A DNA stretch of 64,000 bases, from the NCBI GenBank assembly GCA_963668615.2, contig CAXXCL010000004.1, forward strand, positions 1-64,000, written 5' to 3'. Below are positions 16,636 through 23,897 of this stretch, one piece after another (within the stretch, counting starts at the first letter, position 1; each line of letters opens with the position of its first letter). The notes beneath the pieces were generated by a model. It was given only the letters and a program-made list of their open reading frames with translations. It had not been told where the DNA came from and did not search any database. The position numbers and the translations under genes are program-made. The DNA is from JAAYPI01 sp963668615 (GTDB taxonomy: Bacteria > Bacteroidota > Bacteroidia > Bacteroidales > Paludibacteraceae).

Positions 16636-17837
16636 AATATATTATTATACTTGGAGACGGAATGGCAGACGAGCCCATTGCAAAATTGGGAAACAAAACA
16701 CCTTTACAAGTAGCAAATAAACCAACCATAGACAAAATTGCAACCCTGGGTTGTTGCGGGATGCTGGACACTATACCCAAGGGGTTTGCACCTGGAAGTG
16801 AAATTGCCAATTTAAGTGTTTTGGGTTACAATGTAGCCGAAGTTTTTGAAGGAAGAGGGTCGCTTGAAGCAGCTAGCATGGGCATTCCTATTGAACCCGG
16901 AGAGATGGCTATGCGATGCAATTTAATTTGCATTGAAAACGGAAAAATAAAGAACCATTCTGCAGGACACATTAGTAATGAAGAGGCTTCTGAGTTAATT
17001 CAATTTTTACAAAAAGAATTGGGAAATGAAAAGATAAACTTTTATCCGGGCGTTTCTTATCGTCATTTGTTGAAAGTTAAAGGGGGAAACAAAGAATTGA
17101 TTTGTACACCTCCTCATGATGTTCCGGGTACACCTTTTGCCGACGTAATGATAAAACCTCAAACAGATGCTGCAAAAGCGACTGCAGACTTGTTAAATAA
17201 CTTAACATTACGTTCTCAAGCATTGCTCGAGAACCACCCCGTAAACCTAAAACGTGCCACAGCGGGAAAAGATAAAGCCAATAGCATTTGGTTATGGTCA
17301 CCAGGTTACAAACCTAATATGGAAACCTTGCTCAAAATGCGTAATTTAAAAAGTGGAGCCGTTATTTCAGCTGTCGATTTAATTCGGGGAATAGGTGTAT
17401 ATGCCGGATTGAAAGTAATTCATGTAGAAGGAGCAACGGGACTTTATGACACCAATTATGAAGGCAAAGCTCAAGCCGCTATCGATGCCCTTCGAAACGA
17501 TGATTTTGTTTATCTGCATGTAGAAGCGAGTGATGAAGCAGGACATGAAGGAAACATTGACCTAAAAATTAAAACCATAGAATATCTGGATGCACGCATC
17601 GTAAAACCCATTTTCGAAGAAGTAAGCACATGGAAGGAGCCTGTAACAATCGCCATTTTACCCGATCATCCGACTCCTTGTGCCATCAAAACACATACAA
17701 ACTCTCCTATCCCGTTTGTAATTTACAAACCAGGCGAAAAAGCCGATAGTGTGACTGTCTATGATGAATTTTCTGCGAGAAAAGGTAGCTATGGTTTAAT
17801 AAAAGGAGCAGAATTCATCAAAAAACTAATCGATTAA
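16632..17837 (+). CDS. Phosphoglycerate-mutase-like (ApgM family) enzyme, possible homoserine kinase
   Basis: A 401-residue member of the alkaline-phosphatase-like superfamily, annotated in databases as archaeal-type cofactor-independent phosphoglycerate mutase. The metal-binding Asp9 in ILGDGMAD, the nucleophile loop PGSEIANLSVLGY (about 54-66), GRGSLEAASMG, and LHVEASDEAGHEG with LPDHPTP near the end are intact. Genes of this family sit next to thrC in Bacteroidales, and genetic work in Bacteroides, as I recall it, points to homoserine kinase activity. Here thrC lies only one small gene away and no classical thrB is present in the window. I therefore consider homoserine kinase at least as likely as mutase. 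Confidence 0.85.
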   Translation: MKYIIILGDGMADEPIAKLGNKTPLQVANKPTIDKIATLGCCGMLDTIPKGFAPGSEIANLSVLGYNVAEVFEGRGSLEAASMGIPIEPGEMAMRCNLICIENGKIKNHSAGHISNEEASELIQFLQKELGNEKINFYPGVSYRHLLKVKGGNKELICTPPHDVPGTPFADVMIKPQTDAAKATADLLNNLTLRSQALLENHPVNLKRATAGKDKANSIWLWSPGYKPNMETLLKMRNLKSGAVISAVDLIRGIGVYAGLKVIHVEGATGLYDTNYEGKAQAAIDALRNDDFVYLHVEASDEAGHEGNIDLKIKTIEYLDARIVKPIFEEVSTWKEPVTIAILPDHPTPCAIKTHTNSPIPFVIYKPGEKADSVTVYDEFSARKGSYGLIKGAEFIKKLID

Positions 17838-17860
17838 AATCACTTTAATACAAAATTACT

Positions 17861-18124
17861 ATGGAATCAAAAAACAAATTCTGCCAATGTTGTGGAATGC
17901 CAATGAAAAAAGATCCTAAACATGGCGGAACAAATTCGGATGGAACAATTAGTGAACAATACTGTAGTTATTGTTACCAAAATGGAGAATTCACATTCAA
18001 TGGAACGGTTGAAGAGATGCAAGAATTTTGTAAAGGAAAAATGATAGAACAAGGCACTCCAAAATTCGTAGCATGGTTATTTACAAGAGGAATGAAACGA
18101 TTGGATCGTTGGAAAAATAAATGA
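17861..18124 (+). CDS. Putative zinc-ribbon protein
   Basis: An 87-residue protein with paired cysteines in CQCCGMPM (residues 8-15) and YCSYCYQNGEF (about 34-44), typical of the small putative zinc-ribbon family (zf_Rg type). The C-terminal half is helical and basic (PKFVAWLFTRGMKRLDRW). No enzymatic motif. It lies between the mutase-like gene and thrC with 23- and 43-nt gaps and may be carried along in their transcript. Function unknown. Confidence 0.82.
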   Translation: MESKNKFCQCCGMPMKKDPKHGGTNSDGTISEQYCSYCYQNGEFTFNGTVEEMQEFCKGKMIEQGTPKFVAWLFTRGMKRLDRWKNK

Positions 18125-18167
18125 TAGCAAATAAATATTTACTTGGTAATACAAGAACTTCTTTTTT

Positions 18168-19469
18168 ATGAAATATTATAGCACGAACAAAAAAATAAAT
18201 GGCATAAGTTTACAAAATGCTGTGGTAAAGGGATTGGCAGAAGATAAAGGCTTATTTATGCCCGATACCATTAAGGAACTGCCAAAATCGTTTTTCGATA
18301 CGATTGATACAATGTCTTTTCAAGAAATTGGTTATATTGTAGCTGATGCATTTTTTGGCGAAGATGTAGAAGCAGATGCATTGAAAAAAATTGTGTATGA
18401 AACATTAAATTTTGACGTTCCACTAGTACACGTAACGGATACTATTTACAGTTTAGAATTGTACCACGGGCCAACCCTTGCATTCAAGGATGTAGGCGGA
18501 CGATTTATGTCTCGTTTACTTGGTTATTTCATTCAAAAAGAAAGCGAAAAAGACGTTAATGTATTGGTTGCAACCTCCGGAGACACGGGAAGTGCTGTCG
18601 CCAATGGATTTCTTGGAGTAAAAGGAATTCATGTATATGTTCTCTATCCGAAAGGGTTGGTAAGTCCTATTCAGGAATGTCAATTTACCACATTAGGACA
18701 AAATATTACAGCCTTAGAGGTAGATGGCACATTTGATGATTGTCAACGCTTGGTAAAATCTGCTTTTATGGATGCTGACTTAAATGCCAAACTAAAGCTT
18801 ACATCAGCCAATTCTATAAATGTTGCTCGCTTTTTGCCACAGGCGTTTTACTATTTTTATGCTTACGCTCAATTAAAAAAAATGGATAAAGCTAAAGATG
18901 TTGTAATCTGCGTACCAAGTGGTAACTTTGGAAATATAACAGCAGGTTTGTTTGCTAAAAAAATGGGATTACCAATTAAACGATTTATCGCAGCAAATAA
19001 CCGCAATGATATTTTCTTCCAATATTTACAAACAGGCGAATATAGCCCACGACCTTCGGTATCAACCATTGCCAATGCCATGGATGTGGGCGACCCAAGC
19101 AACTTTGCTCGTATTCTTGATCTTTACAAAGGTTCACACAAAGCCATTTGCGAAGAAATCAGTGGTGCAACCTACACCGACAATCAAATTGCCGAAACGT
19201 TGAAAGCTTGTTACAGGGAAAATAACTATTTATTAGACCCACATGGAGCTTGTGGATATCGTGCCTTAAAAGAAAAATTGCAAGCCAATGAAAATGGTGT
19301 ATTTCTAGAAACCGCTCATCCTGCAAAATTTTTAGAAACAGTAGAAAAAATTATTGGAGAAAAAGTAGAAATTCCACAAAAACTTCAGGAATTCATGAAG
19401 GGAGAAAAGCAAAGCATTTCTATCAGTAAAGAATTTGAATCGTTTAAAAAGTATTTGCTGAATAAGTAA
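18168..19469 (+). CDS. thrC: Threonine synthase
   Basis: PLP enzyme converting O-phosphohomoserine to threonine. The 433 residues and the opening MKYYSTNKKINGISLQNAVV match the longer ThrC class. The PLP lysine is Lys107 in GPTLAFKDVGGRF, and the phosphate-binding ATSGDTGSAVANG follows at about 133-145. The substrate comes from homoserine kinase, which may be the mutase-like gene just upstream. The downstream metY/metA genes compete for the same homoserine pool. Confidence 0.97.
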   Translation: MKYYSTNKKINGISLQNAVVKGLAEDKGLFMPDTIKELPKSFFDTIDTMSFQEIGYIVADAFFGEDVEADALKKIVYETLNFDVPLVHVTDTIYSLELYHGPTLAFKDVGGRFMSRLLGYFIQKESEKDVNVLVATSGDTGSAVANGFLGVKGIHVYVLYPKGLVSPIQECQFTTLGQNITALEVDGTFDDCQRLVKSAFMDADLNAKLKLTSANSINVARFLPQAFYYFYAYAQLKKMDKAKDVVICVPSGNFGNITAGLFAKKMGLPIKRFIAANNRNDIFFQYLQTGEYSPRPSVSTIANAMDVGDPSNFARILDLYKGSHKAICEEISGATYTDNQIAETLKACYRENNYLLDPHGACGYRALKEKLQANENGVFLETAHPAKFLETVEKIIGEKVEIPQKLQEFMKGEKQSISISKEFESFKKYLLNK

Positions 19470-19486
19470 CGCTTAAAAAGAACAAT

Positions 19487-19705
19487 ATGCAACCAAAAAC
19501 TATCATTTTAAAGAGTTATGACAATCCGGCTTTAGCCAATTTGGAAAAGGAAATCCTAGAGCAAGAAGGCATTTCTTGCTTCTTGAGCGATGAAAATGTC
19601 GTTCAACTATATCCGATGTTTTCTTCTCCTTTTGGGGGAATAAAACTTCACATATTTGAAGAAGACAAAAAGAAAGCAGAACAAATTCTCGCTAATAGAG
19701 ACTGA
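19487..19705 (+). CDS. DUF2007-domain protein
   Basis: A 72-residue protein with the beta-alpha-beta pattern of the DUF2007 (putative signal-transducing, PII-like) family. It has IILKSYDNPALANLEKEILE, then EGISCFLSDENVVQLYP and a closing GGIKLHIFEEDKKKAEQIL. Such proteins are found singly in many Bacteroidota and have no established role. It is 17 nt after thrC and before the metY promoter element, so it is probably at the end of the thrC transcript. Confidence 0.82.
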   Translation: MQPKTIILKSYDNPALANLEKEILEQEGISCFLSDENVVQLYPMFSSPFGGIKLHIFEEDKKKAEQILANRD

Positions 19706-19711
19706 TTTTCG

Positions 19712-19719
19712 TACTTTTG
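19712..19719 (+). promoter_or_regulatory. -7 promoter element before metY
   Basis: TACTTTTG (TAnnTTTG) lies 28 nt upstream of the metY ATG. The leader would be only about 20-25 nt, too short for a SAM riboswitch, so I see no RNA-level control here. Confidence 0.55.
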
Positions 19720-19747
19720 CAATAATTATAGAAAACTAAACATAACC

Positions 19748-21031
19748 ATGAATAAAAAAAATAAACTTGGAACCATCTGCGTACAAGCCGGATGGACTCC
19801 TAAAAACGGTGAACCACGTGTATTGCCTATTTACCAAAGTACAACATACAAATACGAAACCAGTGATCAAATGGGCAAAATGTTTGATTTGGAAGAAAGT
19901 GGTTTTTTTTACACTAGATTACAAAACCCTACCAATGAAGCTGTTGCAGCAAAGATCACCGAATTGGAAGGTGGTGTTGCCGGTATGTTGACATCATCGG
20001 GACAAGCAGCTTCTTTCTACTCTGTTTTTAATATTTGTGGAGCGGGCGACCACTTTGTAAGCTCTTCTTCCATTTACGGCGGTACATTCAATCTTTTTAG
20101 CGTTACCATGAAAAAATTGGGTATTGATGTAACATTTGTGAATCCTGATGCAGATGAAAAAGAAATATCAGCAGCTTGTCGCCCAAACACCAAAGCCTTA
20201 TTTGCAGAAACAATTGCAAATCCCGCTCATACAATATTGGATATTGAAAAATTTGCCAGTATTGCACACAAACACAATGTTCCTCTTATTATTGACAATA
20301 CTTTTGCTACACCGATCAATTGCCGACCATTTGAATGGGGAGCTGACATCGTCATTCACTCAACTACTAAATATATGGATGGACATGCAACTAGTGTTGG
20401 AGGGGCCATTGTAGATAGCGGAAATTTTGACTGGGATGCTAATGCCGATAAATACCCAGGACTTACCCAACCGGATGATTCTTATCACGGATTAACCTAT
20501 ACAAAAAGTTTCGGTAAAGGAGCTTATATTACAAAGGCTACAGTTCAATTAATGAGAGATTTAGGTTCTTGTCCGTCCCCTCAAAACTCTTTTTATTTAA
20601 ACATGGGATTGGAGACCTTGCATTTACGTGTAGCACGCCACTGCGAAAACGCTCAAAAAATTGCAGAATATCTGGAAAAAAATGATAAAGTAGCGTGGGT
20701 TCACTATAGCGGTCTACCATCAAACCGATATTATGGTTTGGCACAAAAATATTTACCCAATGGTTCTTGTGGCGTTTTAGCGTTCGGTCTCAAAGGAGGC
20801 AAAGAAAAATCCATTCAGTTTATGGATAGTTTAAAAATGATTGCCATTGTAACACACGTTGCCGATACACGTTCTTGCGTATTGCACCCTGCCAGCCATA
20901 CACACCGTCAACTAACTGATGAACAATTAGTTGGAGCAGGAGTTGCTCCTGATTTGATTCGTTTCTCTGTGGGAATAGAAGATATTGAAGACATTATAGC
21001 TGATGTTGAGCAAGCATTGAAGAAAATTTAA
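19748..21031 (+). CDS. metY: O-acetylhomoserine sulfhydrylase
   Basis: PLP enzyme of the Cys/Met-metabolism family, 427 residues, the length typical of O-acetylhomoserine aminocarboxypropyltransferase and longer than cystathionine gamma-synthase or gamma-lyase (380-400). It would make homocysteine directly from O-acetylhomoserine and sulfide. The PLP lysine is Lys208 in HSTTKYMDGHAT. TSSGQAA and RLQNPTNEAV are conserved substrate/PLP contacts. The next gene, metA, carries the acetyl-CoA-type specificity residue and supplies its substrate. A methionine gamma-lyase role is possible but less likely. Confidence 0.92.
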   Translation: MNKKNKLGTICVQAGWTPKNGEPRVLPIYQSTTYKYETSDQMGKMFDLEESGFFYTRLQNPTNEAVAAKITELEGGVAGMLTSSGQAASFYSVFNICGAGDHFVSSSSIYGGTFNLFSVTMKKLGIDVTFVNPDADEKEISAACRPNTKALFAETIANPAHTILDIEKFASIAHKHNVPLIIDNTFATPINCRPFEWGADIVIHSTTKYMDGHATSVGGAIVDSGNFDWDANADKYPGLTQPDDSYHGLTYTKSFGKGAYITKATVQLMRDLGSCPSPQNSFYLNMGLETLHLRVARHCENAQKIAEYLEKNDKVAWVHYSGLPSNRYYGLAQKYLPNGSCGVLAFGLKGGKEKSIQFMDSLKMIAIVTHVADTRSCVLHPASHTHRQLTDEQLVGAGVAPDLIRFSVGIEDIEDIIADVEQALKKI

Positions 21032-21048
21032 TAGGTTTTTAAATTATT

Positions 21049-21053
21049 GGAGG
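21049..21053 (+). promoter_or_regulatory. Strong Shine-Dalgarno site of metA
   Basis: GGAGG lies 9 nt before the metA ATG (21063), a textbook ribosome-binding site. This is notable because nearly all other genes here lack one, as is usual in Bacteroidota. It may raise metA translation relative to metY. Confidence 0.6.
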
Positions 21054-21062
21054 TAATATACT

Positions 21063-21980
21063 ATGCCATTAAACATACCCATAAAAATGCCTGCAATTGA
21101 GACATTAAAGGCAGAAAACATTTTTGTAATGGACAATGAGCGTGCTTCTACGCAAGAAATTCGTCCGCTAAAAATCGTTATTCTGAATTTAATGCCTATG
21201 AAAATAACGACAGAAACTGACCTTATTCGTCTTTTATCCAATTCTCCGCTGCAAATAGAAATTGATTTTTTAAAATTAAAAAGTCATACATCAAAAAATA
21301 CTCCGATAGAACATTTGATGGCTTTTTATAAAACATTTGAGAAAATCAAAAAAGGCAAGTACGATGGTATGATTATCACGGGTGCTCCGGTGGAACACAT
21401 GGAATTTGAAGCAGTCGATTATTGGAGCGAAATTACCGAAATTTTAGATTGGGCAAAACATAACGTTACGTCTACCCTTTTTATTTGTTGGGCTGCACAA
21501 GCCGGATTGTATCACTATTACGGAATACCCAAATATCAAATGGATAAAAAAATGTTCGGAGTTTTCAAGCACACGGTTTTAGACCCGAAAAATCCGATTT
21601 TTAGGGGATTCGATGATGAATTCTTTGTTCCACACAGTCGACATACGGAAGTTCGCAAAAAAGATATTGAAAAAGTACCGGAACTTTCTATACTATCCGA
21701 GTCAAAAGATTCGGGAGTATACGTCATCATGGGACGAAACGGACGAGAATTCTTCATCACAGGTCATTCCGAGTATTCACGCTATACATTGCACGATGAA
21801 TACATCCGCGATTTAAAAAAGGGATTGAATATAGATATGCCTGTTAATTACTATGAAGATAATGACCCCCAAAAAGCACCCGTTGTTCGTTGGAAAAGCC
21901 ATGCTAATCTACTATTCACCAATTGGTTGAATTACTTCGTTTATCAAGAAACTCCTTACGATATCACTAAAATAGAATAA
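21063..21980 (+). CDS. metA: Homoserine O-acetyltransferase (MetA family)
   Basis: First committed step of methionine synthesis: acylation of homoserine. The 305-residue MetA-fold protein keeps E. coli numbering: catalytic Cys142 in LFICWAAQAG and the His235/Glu237 pair in TGHSEYSR. Position 111, in TGAPVEHMEF, is glutamate rather than the glycine of E. coli MetA. In characterised members Glu111 marks acetyl-CoA use, so this is probably an O-acetyltransferase despite the common succinyltransferase label. That fits metY directly upstream. The U32 gene begins 5 nt after the stop. Confidence 0.95.
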   Translation: MPLNIPIKMPAIETLKAENIFVMDNERASTQEIRPLKIVILNLMPMKITTETDLIRLLSNSPLQIEIDFLKLKSHTSKNTPIEHLMAFYKTFEKIKKGKYDGMIITGAPVEHMEFEAVDYWSEITEILDWAKHNVTSTLFICWAAQAGLYHYYGIPKYQMDKKMFGVFKHTVLDPKNPIFRGFDDEFFVPHSRHTEVRKKDIEKVPELSILSESKDSGVYVIMGRNGREFFITGHSEYSRYTLHDEYIRDLKKGLNIDMPVNYYEDNDPQKAPVVRWKSHANLLFTNWLNYFVYQETPYDITKIE

Positions 21981-21985
21981 AAACA

Positions 21986-23797
21986 ATGCGACAAATAGAA
22001 CTTCTTGCTCCCGCAAAGAACAAGGAGTGCGGAATTGACGCCATCAATCACGGTGCTGATGCAGTCTATATTGGAGCTCCAAAATTTGGAGCTAGATTTT
22101 CTGCGGGCAATTCTATTGAAGACATACAAGAGCTCATTACATATGCCCATTTATTCAATGCAAAAGTGTATGTGGCTCTTAATACGATTATCTTTGACAA
22201 CGAACTCAAGGAGGTTGAAGAAATAATTCATCGTTTGTACGACATTCATGCAGATGCCGTTATCATCCAAGATATGGGTATTTTGCAACTAAACTTACCT
22301 CCCATTTCTTTTCATGCAAGCACACAAGTCAATAATCAGACCCTCGAAAAAGTACAATTTCTAGAACAAGTTGGTTTTCAACAAGTGGTATTGGCAAGAG
22401 AATTATCCTTGAGAGAAATTCAACATATTGCACAAAATACATCTGTTGCTTTGGAAGTTTTTATTCATGGAGCTTTGTGTGTTAGCTACAGTGGTCAATG
22501 CTATGCTAGCCAGGCTTTATGCCACCGAAGTGCCAACCGCGGAGAATGTGCTCAGATATGCCGTTTGCCTTATAATTTGGTTGATTCTGAAGGTAAGACG
22601 ATTTTCAAAAACAAACATGCATTATCTCTAAAGGATTTAAACCTCTCCGAAAACCTTGAAGCATTAATTGACGCAGGTGTTACCTCTTTCAAAATAGAAG
22701 GTCGCCTAAAAGATTCATCCTATGTAAAAAATATAACAGCTTTTTACCGACAAAAAATAGATGCTATTATTGAGTCAAAGAAAGACATAATCCGTTCATC
22801 ATCAGGAAAATGCACACTCTTCTTCACACCAAATCCGCAAAAAACATTTTATCGAGGCTCTACTTCCTATTTTCTTTTAAACAGGAATAGCGATATACAT
22901 TCATTTGACACCCCTAAATCAATTGGAGAGAAAATAGGCACTGTAAAGAAGGTGGAAAAGGATAATATTTTGATTGACAGTACGGAGAAAATCAACAATG
23001 GAGATGGACTATGTTTTCTCTCTAACAAAAATGAATTTGAAGGATTTAGGGTCAATAAAAGTGTCAATCAAACTATTTATCCTGCCGAAATGCCTTCCTT
23101 AAAACGGGGCATACTACTGCATCGAAATTTGGATTTTGAATTTATAAAACAGTTATCAAAAAAAACAGCTGAAAGAAAAATTGATATTGACATCTCTGTT
23201 AAAGAAACTGAAAGTGGCTTTTATTTTTCTGCAACAGATGAGAACAATAATTCAGTAGCTATCCCGATTCCAGTTGAAACAGAAACGGCACAAAGACCTC
23301 AAGAAAAAAATATAGAAATACAACTTTCTAAGTTGGGAGATACCATTTTTAAAGCCAAAACTATCTCCATTAATATAACTAATGATAAATTTCTACCTTC
23401 TTCTGTTTTAACAGAAGCTAGACGGTCCTTGGTAGAGAACTTGCTCAATTTACGAAAAAAAAATAGGAAACAGAATGTTTGTACCATTGTTCGAAATAAT
23501 GTTCCTTATCCTGAAAAAAATCTAATCTACTTAGGAAACGTTTCAAATGAAAAGGCAAAAGAGTTTTACCAAAACCACGGAGTAAAAAATATCCAATCAG
23601 CCTTTGAACTTCAAGATAAGGGTCAAAGTGAAAAAGTAATGTTTTGTAAAGCTTGCATTAAGTATGCACTAGGTTATTGTCCCAAAGATGGAAACAAAAA
23701 ATTACCATTTCACGAGCCCCTCTTTTTAATCCACAAAAACTACAAATTACAATTAGAATTTGATTGTAAAAAATGCGAAATGCATATTTTAGCATAG
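21986..23797 (+). CDS. U32 peptidase-family protein (RNA hydroxylation type)
   Basis: A 603-residue U32 family protein. The N-terminal barrel begins IELLAPAKNKECGIDAINHG with GADAVYIGAPKFGARF. A four-cysteine cluster lies in GQCYASQALC and RGECAQICRLPY (about 172-195), matching the probable iron-sulfur site of RlhA/TrhP enzymes that hydroxylate 23S rRNA or tRNA. More cysteines occur near the C-terminus (CKACIKYALGYC, CKKCEMH). The length resembles RlhA. Whether it acts on rRNA or tRNA, or as a protease, cannot be decided from sequence. It is in tight spacing with metA but has no obvious link to methionine. Confidence 0.85.
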   Translation: MRQIELLAPAKNKECGIDAINHGADAVYIGAPKFGARFSAGNSIEDIQELITYAHLFNAKVYVALNTIIFDNELKEVEEIIHRLYDIHADAVIIQDMGILQLNLPPISFHASTQVNNQTLEKVQFLEQVGFQQVVLARELSLREIQHIAQNTSVALEVFIHGALCVSYSGQCYASQALCHRSANRGECAQICRLPYNLVDSEGKTIFKNKHALSLKDLNLSENLEALIDAGVTSFKIEGRLKDSSYVKNITAFYRQKIDAIIESKKDIIRSSSGKCTLFFTPNPQKTFYRGSTSYFLLNRNSDIHSFDTPKSIGEKIGTVKKVEKDNILIDSTEKINNGDGLCFLSNKNEFEGFRVNKSVNQTIYPAEMPSLKRGILLHRNLDFEFIKQLSKKTAERKIDIDISVKETESGFYFSATDENNNSVAIPIPVETETAQRPQEKNIEIQLSKLGDTIFKAKTISINITNDKFLPSSVLTEARRSLVENLLNLRKKNRKQNVCTIVRNNVPYPEKNLIYLGNVSNEKAKEFYQNHGVKNIQSAFELQDKGQSEKVMFCKACIKYALGYCPKDGNKKLPFHEPLFLIHKNYKLQLEFDCKKCEMHILA

Positions 23798-23838
23798 CCT
23801 TTTTTATGTTCACGTCATAATTTCTTATTACCGTTTTT

Positions 23839-23868
23839 TTGTTTTCGAAAAAAATAATATTATTTTTG
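23839..23868 (+). promoter_or_regulatory. Promoter of the secreted amylase gene
   Basis: TTG at 23839-23841 (end of a T-run) and TATTTTTG at 23861-23868 with a 19-nt spacer fit the Bacteroidota -33/-7 pattern. The leader to ATG 23898 is about 25 nt. Confidence 0.65.
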
Positions 23869-23897
23869 AAACACATCATTTTCTAGCCCTTAGCAAT

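Noticed and set aside
19706..21062. SAM riboswitch upstream of metY or metA
   Set aside because: The leaders are about 25 nt and 31 nt, too short for any known SAM aptamer.
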